Below are positions 46,249 through 54,233 of a stretch of 64,000 nucleotides of DNA, one piece after another (positions within the stretch are counted from its first letter, which is position 1; each line of letters begins with the position of its first letter). The DNA is taken from assembly GCF_003412465.1 (NCBI RefSeq), contig NZ_QTJV01000013.1, positions 1 to 64,000 of the forward strand, given 5' to 3'. Below the pieces are notes generated by a model. The model worked only from the letters and a program-made list of their open reading frames with translations. It did no database searches and was not told the DNA's origin. The translations under genes were made by a program, and so were the position numbers. The stretch is from Chitinophaga silvisoli (GTDB taxonomy: Bacteria; Bacteroidota; Bacteroidia; Chitinophagales; Chitinophagaceae).

Positions 46249-47145
46249 TTAATTCATCATCCGGTAATCATTCGGCGTAATACCTGTTTTCTGTTTGAAT
46301 AAACGGGTGAAATGTTGGGGGTATTTAAACCCCAATTCATAAGCTATCTCACTCACAGATTTATTCTTGTCGAACACTCTCTCTTTCGCTACATCTATTA
46401 CTTTCGACTGGATGTATTCCTGCGCAGATCTGCCGGTTTCTTTTTTCACCAGGTCACCAAAATAGTTGGGTGATAAATGCAGGGCTTCTGCAAAATAAGC
46501 GACGGAAGGCAAGCCTTCATGCTGTGGTTTACCGGATGAAAAATATCCTTTCAATAGGTATTCAAACCGCTCGAGGATTCCTTTGTTGGCACTGTCGCGG
46601 GTAATGAACTGGCGGTCGTAAAAACGGATGCAGTAATTGAGCAACAATTCAATGTTGGATGCAATCAGTTTTTTACTGTGCTTGTCTATATTTTGATCAA
46701 GTTCATACTCAATTTTTGAGAAGCAATCAATCACAATACTTTTCTCTTTGTCCGACAGGTGAAGTGCTTCACTTACATCATACGAAAAGAATGAATAATC
46801 CTGCATGTGTTTACCCAGGGAAGTACCGTTTACCAGGTCGGGATGAAAGAGCAATATCCAGCCTTGCGGGGTAATAGATTCAACGCCGGGTTGCACTCCT
46901 ACAACCTGTCCGGGTGCTATAAATACCAAACTTCCTTCCTGGTAGTCATAATATTTTCTTCCATAGCGCAACTGGCCACAATTCAGTTGTTTCAGACTCA
47001 CCGCATACAAACCAAAGTTGAATGACATGGCGGGCAATGGTTGCGCAATAGACAGGTCAATCACTGTCACCAGCGGATGTTTGGTAGTCATACCCCGCAA
47101 GCTATTGTATTGTACGATGCTGCTAATTTTTACTATCTCTTCCAT
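46249..47145 (-). CDS. AraC-family transcriptional regulator
   Basis: About 298 residues from MEEIVKISSI. N-terminal cupin-like sensing part (FNFGLYAVSLKQLNCGQLRY, RKYYDYQEGSLVFIAPGQVV, GWILLFHPDLVNGT) and a C-terminal double helix-turn-helix (PSVAYFAEALHLSPNYFGDL and KSVSEIAYELGFKYPQHFTR, ending TPNDYRMMN). The truncated regulator at 1-825 is a relative. It is divergent from the aldo/keto reductase, which is its likely target. Starts at 47187 (MAGTSKF) or 47145 both fit; the longer frame to 47358 overlaps the reductase promoter and is unlikely. Confidence 0.88.
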   Translation of the reverse strand: MEEIVKISSIVQYNSLRGMTTKHPLVTVIDLSIAQPLPAMSFNFGLYAVSLKQLNCGQLRYGRKYYDYQEGSLVFIAPGQVVGVQPGVESITPQGWILLFHPDLVNGTSLGKHMQDYSFFSYDVSEALHLSDKEKSIVIDCFSKIEYELDQNIDKHSKKLIASNIELLLNYCIRFYDRQFITRDSANKGILERFEYLLKGYFSSGKPQHEGLPSVAYFAEALHLSPNYFGDLVKKETGRSAQEYIQSKVIDVAKERVFDKNKSVSEIAYELGFKYPQHFTRLFKQKTGITPNDYRMMN

Positions 47146-47296
47146 ACGCTGTTTATTAATCCTTACAAATTTACTGGTTCCTGCCATCTCTTTTGATACC
47201 TGTATGTCCCATCTGTAATATTGGTAGAGAAACCCGTAATCTATATACAAAACGGCCCGCCCTTCCTTCACAATTTTGCAGCATAAAATGTTCAAA

Positions 47297-48283
47297 ATGA
47301 AATTGCGACAATTAGGAAACACAGGATTAACGGTATCCGAACTTGGTTTCGGCTGCATGGGCCTCAGCCATGGCTATGCCAACCAGCCTGACAGGAAGGA
47401 AGCTATTCGCGTATTGCGCGATGCGGTGGAACAGGGTATCACCTTCTTTGATACAGCTGAGGTGTATGGCCCCTACACCAACGAGGACATCGTCGGGGAA
47501 GCGCTCGCACCAGTCAGGGACAAGGTAGTGATTGCCACCAAATTTGGATTCAAAAATGGATCGAACGCCGCACTCGATAGTCGGCCGGAAACAATCCGCA
47601 ATGTAGTAGATGCATCACTCAAACGCCTGCGCATTGACACCATCGATCTGCTTTACCAACACCGTGTGGATCCGACAGTTCCCATTGAGGAAGTGGCGGG
47701 CACTGTAAAGGAGCTTATTGCGGCGGGTAAGGTGAAGTACTTCGGACTTTCGGAGGCCGGTGTTGTAAACATCCGTAAAGCCCACGCCGAGCAGCCCGTG
47801 ACGGCGTTGCAGAGCGAGTACTCCCTTTGGTGGCGGGAACCCGAAGAAAAGGTATTTCCTGTCCTTGAGGAACTTGGGATTGGTTTTGTGCCGTTCAGCC
47901 CACTCGGCAGAGGCTTCCTGACGGGCAAAATAAGTGCTGATACGGTCTTTGAGAAAGAGGATGGCAGGAGTTACTTTCCACGGTTCCAGAAGGAAAACAT
48001 GGAAGCTAATCAGGCTTTTGTAGAGGTGCTCTATCGGGTGGCCAATGAGAAAGGAGCTACCACCGCGCAGGTAGCGCTCGCATGGATCCTGGCACAAAAG
48101 CCATGGATCGTTCCGATCCCTGGTACCACGAAATCCGAACGCGTGAAAGAAAACATCGGCGCGACAGCTGTGGAGCTTTCTCCCACGGAGTTAAGCATGA
48201 TCACACAGGGGGCGGATAGGATTGAAGCCAGGGGAGGCAGGTATCCGGAAAGCCTGGATAAGGTGATAGATAGGAAAGTTTAG
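47297..48283 (+). CDS. Aldo/keto reductase
   Basis: 328 residues. AKR signatures: FFDTAEVYGPYTNEDIVGEA (Asp and catalytic Tyr), KVVIATKFGFKNG (catalytic Lys), LLYQHRVDPTVPIEEVAG (catalytic His), and the cofactor loop IPGTTKSERVKENIGA. It is a YghZ/AKR13-like NADPH-dependent reductase of small carbonyl compounds. Divergent from the AraC regulator, as is common for inducible AKRs. I prefer ATG 47297 (MKLRQLGNTGLTV) to the upstream one at 47276 because the family starts there. Confidence 0.92.
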   Translation: MKLRQLGNTGLTVSELGFGCMGLSHGYANQPDRKEAIRVLRDAVEQGITFFDTAEVYGPYTNEDIVGEALAPVRDKVVIATKFGFKNGSNAALDSRPETIRNVVDASLKRLRIDTIDLLYQHRVDPTVPIEEVAGTVKELIAAGKVKYFGLSEAGVVNIRKAHAEQPVTALQSEYSLWWREPEEKVFPVLEELGIGFVPFSPLGRGFLTGKISADTVFEKEDGRSYFPRFQKENMEANQAFVEVLYRVANEKGATTAQVALAWILAQKPWIVPIPGTTKSERVKENIGATAVELSPTELSMITQGADRIEARGGRYPESLDKVIDRKV

Positions 48284-48335
48284 GAGATTGGAGAATGGAA
48301 GGATTTTAGGGATGGTGATTTACATCTAAACCGAT

Positions 48336-48361
48336 AGCCGGCTCTATCCGTAGAGCCGGCT
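48336..48361. terminator. Perfect stem-loop between AKR and HxlR genes
   Basis: AGCCGGCTCTA (48336-48346) and TAGAGCCGGCT (48351-48361), 11-bp perfect stem, TCCG loop. No T-run follows on either strand. It lies between two converging genes and probably separates their transcripts. Confidence 0.45.
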
Positions 48362-48461
48362 AACCGGATGTTAATTATACTTCGAATCTGCAGTTGATAT
48401 TAATGAATACGTTATTGTCTATTGAAATAAGTCTTCTATCATCGCAGTAAAATACAAAACA

Positions 48462-48824
48462 CTATCCCCTCTTCGAATCAAGCACCTCCTTCAATTGCTC
48501 CACATGTTCATCTCCCCATTTACCCATCACCGCAATCACCGGCATAATCGACTCCCCCAGTTCACTCAAGGCATATTTCACATGCTGTATTTTCCCACTA
48601 AAAACCTGCTTGTCCACAAGCCTGTGCCTGACCAGTTCATCCAACTGTACATCCAATACTCTTCTTGTAGCCTGCGGAATACTTCTTGCCAGTTCCCCGG
48701 GCCTGTTAATCCCATTCGCAATACGTAGCAACAATGCTATCTTCCACCGGCCATGCAATACCTGCCGGATATATTCATGCCCGCAATCCAATATAGGAAT
48801 CTTTCTTTCATATCCTTTTGCCAT
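48462..48824 (-). CDS. HxlR-family regulator
   Basis: 120 residues, winged helix of the HxlR type: CGHEYIRQVLHGRWKIALLL (with the conserved N-terminal Cys), RPGELARSIPQATRRVLDVQ, LDELVRHRLVDKQVF and the C-terminal dimer helix LGESIMPVIAVMGKWGDEH. The conserved cysteine may react with electrophiles or quinones, as in YodB. Divergent from the MDR oxidoreductase at 48929, its likely target. The palindrome at 48824-48843 is the candidate operator. Confidence 0.9.
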   Translation of the reverse strand: MAKGYERKIPILDCGHEYIRQVLHGRWKIALLLRIANGINRPGELARSIPQATRRVLDVQLDELVRHRLVDKQVFSGKIQHVKYALSELGESIMPVIAVMGKWGDEHVEQLKEVLDSKRG

Positions 48825-48843
48825 ATTCCAAAAATAAGGAATA
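48824..48843. promoter_or_regulatory. Palindrome before the HxlR/MDR pair
   Basis: TATTCC (48824-48829) and GGAATA (48838-48843) flank eight bases, beginning at the HxlR start codon. Likely operator for the divergent regulator; the half-sites are short, so confidence is limited. Confidence 0.35.
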
Positions 48844-48928
48844 ATGAACGCCCGGAACAGTAGATAAATTAATCCACTCTTGTGCGGCTGATACTTGTAT
48901 GGGAATTTTGCGGTTTAAAAGAAAGAAC

Positions 48929-49969
48929 ATGTCTCAAATTCCAAAGATGATGAAGTGCTGGCAAATGGATGGTATAGGACGGGAACTGCTTACACTGCGA
49001 GAGGTACCAGTACCCCAGCCCGCACCGGACGCAGTACTGGTAAAAATAGCTGCCGTATCACTCAATTACCGTGATAAAATGGTGATTGAAAGCGGGCGCG
49101 GCCTCCCGCTAATCTTTCCATTTACGCCAGGCTCCGATTTCTGCGGGAAAGTCGTAGCAAGCGGTAAGGCGGTCAGCCGCTTCAGGGTTGGCGATCGTGT
49201 GATGGCTGCATTTACCCCTGACTGGACAGATGGCCTGCGCCCCGGCAACGCCCGCACGCCGGCCTACCGTACCCTGGGTGGATATTACCCCGGTGTACTA
49301 GCAGAATTTGTCACAATGCCGGAAGAATGGTTAGTGCCGGCACCAGCTTCTTTGACAGCTGCTGAAGCCAGTACTCTTCCCTGTGCAGGCCTTACTGCAT
49401 GGTTTGCATTGGCAGAGCGCGCCAGGGTACGTGCAGGCGACACCGTTTTAATTCCCAGCACAGGTGGAGTGGCTTTGTTCGGCATGCAGATCGCCAGGGC
49501 GCATGGTGCCCAGGTGATTGTGGCAGGCAATGCAGCCAACAGGGAACGTACACTCAGTGCAGGGGCCGATTATTTTATCGACAAGCATAATGATGACCTG
49601 GTTGAAAAAGTTTACGAAATCACAAACGATCGGGGTGCAGATATTGTATTGGAAGTGATTGGTGGGGCGCACTTGGGCAAAGCGGTGCAGGCAGCGGCAG
49701 TAGGTGCCCGCATCTGCCAGATTGGTGCATTGGACGGGTTTGAGCTAAGTGCCCCGGCTATGCCACTGATGCTCAAAGATGTAAGCATTTTCGGCATCGG
49801 AACAGGCAGCAGGAAGGCATTGGAACACCTGGTCAGGGCGGTGGACCGTACAGGCTTAAAACCGGTGATTGATAGCAGGTATGCCATGCAGGATTTAAAT
49901 ACTGCTTTGGATCATCTTGACAAAGGACCTTTTGGGAAAATTGTGATTGATATTGATCCAGCCGGATGA
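48929..49969 (+). CDS. MDR-family NAD(P)-dependent oxidoreductase
   Basis: 346 residues, zinc-free-looking quinone-oxidoreductase branch of the medium-chain dehydrogenases. Visible pieces: VLVKIAAVSLNYRDKMVIES, PFTPGSDFCGKVVASG, VGDRVMAAF, LPCAGLTAWFAL and the cofactor site IPSTGGVALFGMQIARAHGA. The four-cysteine structural lobe is absent. It probably reduces quinones or unsaturated carbonyls with NADPH. The start at 48929 (MSQIPKMMKC) fits family length; ATG 48899 is also in frame. It is divergent from the HxlR gene and followed by the MITE-like element at 49986. Confidence 0.87.
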   Translation: MSQIPKMMKCWQMDGIGRELLTLREVPVPQPAPDAVLVKIAAVSLNYRDKMVIESGRGLPLIFPFTPGSDFCGKVVASGKAVSRFRVGDRVMAAFTPDWTDGLRPGNARTPAYRTLGGYYPGVLAEFVTMPEEWLVPAPASLTAAEASTLPCAGLTAWFALAERARVRAGDTVLIPSTGGVALFGMQIARAHGAQVIVAGNAANRERTLSAGADYFIDKHNDDLVEKVYEITNDRGADIVLEVIGGAHLGKAVQAAAVGARICQIGALDGFELSAPAMPLMLKDVSIFGIGTGSRKALEHLVRAVDRTGLKPVIDSRYAMQDLNTALDHLDKGPFGKIVIDIDPAG

Positions 49970-49985
49970 TGTTTCCCTGTTACAC

Positions 49986-50097
49986 TATGAGGTTGTATTA
50001 AAAGTAAAAGAACATGGAGAATTAAATAAACAATCATCCCTTTATGTTAGCTGTCCGGAATAAATCCCGGAGATTTTACTTTTGATACAACCTCATA
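49986..50097. mobile_element. MITE-like element with 24-base terminal inverted repeats
   Basis: The arms 49986-50009 and 50074-50097 match in 23 of 24 positions as inverted complements, beginning TATGAGGTTGTAT and ending ATACAACCTCATA. The 64 bases between them hold no gene. The outer TA on both sides could be a target duplication as made by IS630/Tc1-mariner elements. It lies in the gap between two converging genes, where a terminator would also fit, but the loop is too long for one. No transposase with these ends is in the window. Confidence 0.55.
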
Positions 50098-50115
50098 TTA
50101 TTCCGCCCTTTTATA

Positions 50116-50889
50116 TCACCCCTGGTAATCTTTCGGACTTACCCCATATCGTAATTTAAACGCCTGCGAAAAGCTGGAATGATTTTCATATCCTACCTTC
50201 AAATAAACAGTAGCGGGTCGTTCCGAGTTTGAAGCCAGTAATTGTGCGGCCAATGCCAGCTTTTGTTCTACCAGCCATTTCTGCGGAGAAGTATGATAAA
50301 TCCTGGCGAACTTCCGTTTAAATGATGACAGGCTGCAATTACATAAGAATGCCAGTTCCTCTACTGTAACAGGTGTAACAATGTTATTCTCCATGACCTG
50401 TTGAATCAATGTATCTTCATCGCGTTGCGGCAGTACTTCTGCAGCAGGATAACGCTCGCGGATATACACCAGCAATTCTTCCAGTTTTAATAACCTTATC
50501 TTATCTGATAAAGGCTCGGGAGATTTCAGCAGTATTTCCAGGGAGTGCACATAGTGACGGATAAATTCGTCCTGCTGCAGGTGTACAAAGGATGGATTAA
50601 ATTTCAGCAGCAACTCATTCGTAAAGTAAATAATGATGCTCTTAAAATTAGCATGGTCAGGTTTTACCTCCGTCGTCAATACGTTCCCCCTGCGGATCAA
50701 AATTAGTTCACTGGCATTAACCTTTACATTTCCATCCGTATGATATAACATCTTCTCTCCTGCTACCACCAGGTTAATCATATTTCGTTCAAGTACAATC
50801 CTGTTCTTAATTGTACTATGGTCACTATCATAAATCTTTATAATAACGGGATCGGGTGTCCGATCAAAAGGAAGATGATAAACCTGCAT
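50116..50889 (-). CDS. AraC-family transcriptional regulator
   Basis: 257 residues. N-terminal half: an ExsA-like or cupin sensing part (NLVVAGEKMLYHTDGNVKVN, ILIRRGNVLTTEV). C-terminal double helix-turn-helix: VTVEELAFLCNCSLSSFKRK and PATVYLKVGYENHSSFSQAF, ending YGVSPKDYQG. It lies 15 bases downstream of the SnoaL-like gene on the same strand and so is probably co-expressed with it. It may control that gene and the nearby reductases; the target is not shown. Confidence 0.87.
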   Translation of the reverse strand: MQVYHLPFDRTPDPVIIKIYDSDHSTIKNRIVLERNMINLVVAGEKMLYHTDGNVKVNASELILIRRGNVLTTEVKPDHANFKSIIIYFTNELLLKFNPSFVHLQQDEFIRHYVHSLEILLKSPEPLSDKIRLLKLEELLVYIRERYPAAEVLPQRDEDTLIQQVMENNIVTPVTVEELAFLCNCSLSSFKRKFARIYHTSPQKWLVEQKLALAAQLLASNSERPATVYLKVGYENHSSFSQAFKLRYGVSPKDYQG

Positions 50890-50904
50890 CGCTAAAATTA
50901 ATCA

Positions 50905-51384
50905 TTATTTTAATGATGCCAATACAGCAGGCAATGTGTTTACGCCCCAGTGTTCAAAGTACTTACCATCTTTGATCCTGACGATATCGATCACGTCGAT
51001 AGTGAGCTGTTTGCCGCTTGGTGGTATGCCCAGCAAAGTACCGGTTTGAGTACCTACGATCGCTTTGCGTGTAGTGACGAGGTCACCCTCCGCTACCTGG
51101 GAATAGATAATCACTTTCATATCCGGCATAGCAGGCCGAAGTACGTTGTTAAATGTATTAATCATACCAGCAGGCCCATTATTGGCCCCTGCCGGCGCGG
51201 AATGATTAATAAAGGCAGGATCCATTAATTCTTTAAAACTTTCGACATTCCCCTGCTCAATCACTTCTTTGTTAAATCGCTTTACAATTGCTTTGTTTGC
51301 TTCCATTGTAGATAATTTGTAGTTTGTTTGGCTAAATGCTATCTGTGAAAACAGCATTATTATGCCTGTGATCATTTGTTTCAT
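50905..51384 (-). CDS. Exported SnoaL-like polyketide-cyclase-fold protein
   Basis: 159 residues: a signal peptide (MKQMITGIIMLFSQIAFSQ) and a SnoaL-like domain (VKRFNKEVIEQGNVESFKEL, FINHSAPAG, MPDMKVIIYSQVAEGDLVTT, IPPSGKQLTIDVIDIVRIKD, FEHWGVNT). This small cone-shaped fold binds hydrophobic compounds; the family covers ester cyclases and many proteins without activity. The conserved His-Asp pair of true cyclases (NH..., and HWG) is partly present. First gene of a two-gene unit with the AraC regulator. Confidence 0.82.
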   Translation of the reverse strand: MKQMITGIIMLFSQIAFSQTNYKLSTMEANKAIVKRFNKEVIEQGNVESFKELMDPAFINHSAPAGANNGPAGMINTFNNVLRPAMPDMKVIIYSQVAEGDLVTTRKAIVGTQTGTLLGIPPSGKQLTIDVIDIVRIKDGKYFEHWGVNTLPAVLASLK

Positions 51385-51603
51385 ACCACAAAATTATCTC
51401 AATATCTACCTGCATGTTATAGCTACGCGTCCAAAATACTGTTGCCAGACATCCAGCATAGTTTGCCTGCTATTTAGGGCACCACTGATAGCGCTCCTCC
51501 ATACCATTTCTTTTCCCTTTGCCATCGGCAACTCCTTTACAGCCAGTTCTCCCAATCCAGTAGGTCCTCCTTTGGATAAGCTACCGTTAACGCATCTTAC
51601 ACC

Positions 51604-52014
51604 TCAGCCTGCCTTTCTATTCCTATAAATCAGGCAGGCCGATTTTGTTGTTTCCACAATCCTCGGATCCTGTGCTACAACCGTTTCCAAAAAGCTCCGG
51701 TTAGCATCGCCCCACTGGTTCATGGCATCTATTACCGGCATAAGCGACCAGCCGATCTCCGTAAGCGAATACTCCACTTTGGGCGGCAGCTGCGGATAGG
51801 TCTTTTTCTCTATCATCCCATGCGCTTCCAGTTCTTTGAGCTGTACACCCAATACCCTGCGGGTAGCGCCCGGCAATAAGCGGAGCATTTCGCTTGGTCG
51901 CTTTATATCCATGGATATAGCATTGAGCAGGGCCGGCTTCCATTTGCCATTCAGCACTTCTTTAGTAAGGTGCAGGCCACAATCTATAGTAAGAGGCGTT
52001 TTTCTTTCGTACAT
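51604..52014 (-). CDS. HxlR-family regulator
   Basis: 136 residues: CGLHLTKEVLNGKWKPALLN (conserved Cys and GKW), RPSEMLRLLPGATRRVLGVQ, LKELEAHGMIEKKTYPQLPP and the dimer helix LMPVIDAMNQWGD. The last 30 residues (VAQDPRIVETTKSACLIYRN) exceed the family length. Divergent from the OYE reductase at 52146, the expected target of an electrophile-sensing HxlR. The palindrome at 52065-52078 lies between them. Confidence 0.9.
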   Translation of the reverse strand: MYERKTPLTIDCGLHLTKEVLNGKWKPALLNAISMDIKRPSEMLRLLPGATRRVLGVQLKELEAHGMIEKKTYPQLPPKVEYSLTEIGWSLMPVIDAMNQWGDANRSFLETVVAQDPRIVETTKSACLIYRNRKAG

Positions 52015-52064
52015 TTCCTTTTCACTTTACTCAAAATTAGGGATTGTACCTGAATTGATCCATA

Positions 52065-52078
52065 GGATAAATTTATCC
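52065..52078. promoter_or_regulatory. 14-base palindrome, probable HxlR operator
   Basis: GGATAAATTTATCC is perfectly palindromic; the flanks ATA and CTAT extend it with a one-base insertion. It is 51 bases from the HxlR start and 67 from the OYE start, a normal operator place. Confidence 0.45.
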
Positions 52079-52145
52079 CTATACCATTAGTTTCTCCCAT
52101 ATTGTACCGCTGCAGCAGATGCCCGAGGTTTGTAAAAAAAAAGTA

Positions 52146-53255
52146 ATGAAAGATACAAAGCAGCCACTATTAGAGGAATACCAGCTGGGAGATTTAACTT
52201 TGAAGAACCGGGTAGTGATGGCTTCTCTTACCCGTGGGCGGGCCACCAATGCAGGTCTGGTACCCACACCATTAATGGCCAGGTATTATGCGCAACGAGC
52301 CTCAGCAGGCTTAATTCTGAGCGAAGGCACCTGGGTGAGTCCAAAAGCCATTGGTTTCATCAATGTGCCGGGGATTTATACCGAAGAACAGGTGGCCGGA
52401 TGGAAACTGGTGACTCAGGCCGTCCACGACAAGGGTGGTTTGATTTTCTCCCAGTTAGGCCATATTGGTGCCGCCTCCCATCCTGATTTCTTTGATGGCG
52501 AACTGCCGGCCGGACCTTCCGCCATCAATCCGCAAACCCATTCTTTTACCCCCGTGGGCTTTAAAGAAACACTAACACCCCGCGAACTGAGCCTCGCAGA
52601 GATCAAACAGACGATTCAGGATTACAAACAGGCTGCTAAAAATGCCAGGGAGGCAGGATTTGACGGGATCGAAATACATGCGCAGGCAGGTATGCTAATT
52701 CCTCAATTTCTAAGCCTGGCCACTAACCAGCGTACGGATGCTTATGGTGGCAGTATTGAAAACCGTGCCCGCATTGTATTTGAGATCCTGGATGCCATTA
52801 TAGAAGTATGGGACAGCACACGGGTAGCTATCAAGTTCACACCGGTTGCGCTCAGTCATGTAGGCATCGTGGTGCCGGACGAAGAGACCATTCCCATGTT
52901 CCAGTACATCCTTAAAAAATTGAATGATTACCAGCTGGCTTTCCTGCATATTGTAGGGCCCGCAGAAGATTTAACAGGTACACCTGTGGCTGTATTGCAG
53001 GACAATTATTTCAGCCATTTCCGCCGTCATTATAGCGGCAGACTGATGGCAAACATGGGATTTACACAGGAAAGCGGCAATGCTATTCTGAAAGAAGGCC
53101 TAGCTGACCTGGTATCTTTTGGCGCACCGTTTATTGCCAATCCTGACCTGGTGGAGCGCTTTCAGCATCATCTGCCATTGGCAGAAAGTGACAGGGATAC
53201 GTATTATAGCGGAGGTGAAAAGGGGTACACCGATTATCCTGCTAGTGTCAAATAA
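52146..53255 (+). CDS. Old Yellow Enzyme-family ene-reductase (divergent active site)
   Basis: About 369 residues, FMN-dependent. Family blocks: LGDLTLKNRVVMASLTRGRA, LMARYYAQRASAGLILSEGT, EIHAQAGMLIPQFLSLATNQ and RTDAYGGSIENRARI. Two active-site positions differ: in the usual H-x-x-N (HGANGYL-like) the Asn is Ala here (H178, Ala181), and the HxGRxSHP segment reads HIGAASHP, so Arg is Ala. The enzyme keeps the FMN scaffold, but substrate binding may be altered. Chosen start MKDTKQPLLEEY; the frame is open from 52119. The HxlR regulator is divergent. A terminator-like stem follows. Confidence 0.88.
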   Translation: MKDTKQPLLEEYQLGDLTLKNRVVMASLTRGRATNAGLVPTPLMARYYAQRASAGLILSEGTWVSPKAIGFINVPGIYTEEQVAGWKLVTQAVHDKGGLIFSQLGHIGAASHPDFFDGELPAGPSAINPQTHSFTPVGFKETLTPRELSLAEIKQTIQDYKQAAKNAREAGFDGIEIHAQAGMLIPQFLSLATNQRTDAYGGSIENRARIVFEILDAIIEVWDSTRVAIKFTPVALSHVGIVVPDEETIPMFQYILKKLNDYQLAFLHIVGPAEDLTGTPVAVLQDNYFSHFRRHYSGRLMANMGFTQESGNAILKEGLADLVSFGAPFIANPDLVERFQHHLPLAESDRDTYYSGGEKGYTDYPASVK

Positions 53256-53260
53256 TAAGC

Positions 53261-53294
53261 AAATGCTTTCTTGTGCTGATACAAGAAAGCATTT
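53261..53294 (+). terminator. Terminator-like stem after the OYE gene
   Basis: AAATGCTTTCTTGT (53261-53274) and ACAAGAAAGCATTT (53281-53294), 14-bp perfect stem, 6-base loop, then CACTTCAAAATTTT. It lies 5 bases past the stop. Confidence 0.75.
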
Positions 53295-53335
53295 CACTTC
53301 AAAATTTTAAAGTGAACGGTATAGCTATATGCCAC

Positions 53336-53539
53336 CTAAACCAAGCCATCATTTTCCAACCTTGCAAATAGCTCAAAAAAAGAATCCTTCGTGCGCTGAT
53401 ACTTCACAAAACCCAAGTTCCTACTCTTACTCATATCCGTTATGACCACAATGGGCCGACCCAGGTCCAGGTCAGTATGCCAGGCGGAAGCCAGACTTCC
53501 GATGAGATCGTCCGTTGAATTATCTGCAATTAAGTCTTA
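53336..53539 (-). pseudogene. Remnant of a PRISE-type SDR (C-terminal end only)
   Basis: The minus strand reads about 67 codons with coding quality: SLASAWHTDLDLGRPIVVIT, DMSKSRNLGFVKYQRTKDSF and FFELFARLENDGLV with TAG at 53338-53336. I recognise this as the C terminus of the extended SDR family (PRISE, progesterone 5-beta-reductase-like). About 280 residues that should precede it are absent, and a stop lies just upstream (53542-53540). The only ATG is inside (MSKSRN), so it is not a gene. It was left by a deletion beside rpiA. Confidence 0.6.
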
Positions 53540-53558
53540 AATTAGTTCCTCTTAATTC

Positions 53559-54233
53559 ATGACTATGGCCGATTATAAAATGGAAGCTGCAGAAAAAGCA
53601 TTTCAACTCATCCAGGCAAATCAAAGCATCGGCCTTGGCGACGGCTCTACAATCCTCTACCTGGTTCAACTAATCGCCGCCGACAAAACACTGGCATCCA
53701 CCCTTTCATTTGCTTCCTCTTCTACCAGAACTATCCATCGGCTATTGGAACTTGATCTTACTGTGCAAGCATTAACCGATCTCAATCACCTGGATCTTTA
53801 TTTTGACGGTTGTGACCAGTTTGACCAGGAGCTCAATGCGCTCAAGAGTGGCAGCGGTATTCATACCATGGAAAAAATAGCCGCATCTATGGCAAAAGAG
53901 TTTATCCTGCTGGGTGATAGCGGCAAATATGCAGCAAAGCTTACAAATCAATTCCCGCTTGTCATAGAAATCATACCCGCTGCACTGGCCACTATCCAGG
54001 CAAAACTCTTAAGCTCCTTTCAGCATGCCAGCATCGACATACGCGACCAGTTAAATGATCGCGGCAATTATTTATTAGATTTGAAATTTGAGCAATTGCC
54101 CGAGCTGAATATGCTCAATACATTTATTAAAATGCTGCCAGGCGTGATCGATCATTCCCTGTTCTACCACATGGCCACTAAAGCAATCGTTTCAGGACCT
54201 GCCGGCATAAAGGAAATTACCCCTTCCTCTTAA
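53559..54233 (+). CDS. rpiA: Ribose-5-phosphate isomerase A (divergent)
   Basis: 224 residues. RpiA landmarks: SIGLGDGSTILYLVQLI (substrate loop), FASSSTRTIHRLLE, YFDGCDQFDQ for the usual DGADE (first and last Asp kept, Glu to Gln), LKSGSGIHTMEK for the usual KGGGGALTREK (Lys and Glu kept, several Gly lost) and LPGVIDHSLFYHMATKAIVS. It should interconvert ribose-5-phosphate and ribulose-5-phosphate in the pentose pathway, though it may be a paralogue with changed activity. Possible start at either Met 1 or Met 3. Its stop overlaps that of the convergent GH2 gene by three bases. Confidence 0.8.
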   Translation: MTMADYKMEAAEKAFQLIQANQSIGLGDGSTILYLVQLIAADKTLASTLSFASSSTRTIHRLLELDLTVQALTDLNHLDLYFDGCDQFDQELNALKSGSGIHTMEKIAASMAKEFILLGDSGKYAAKLTNQFPLVIEIIPAALATIQAKLLSSFQHASIDIRDQLNDRGNYLLDLKFEQLPELNMLNTFIKMLPGVIDHSLFYHMATKAIVSGPAGIKEITPSS

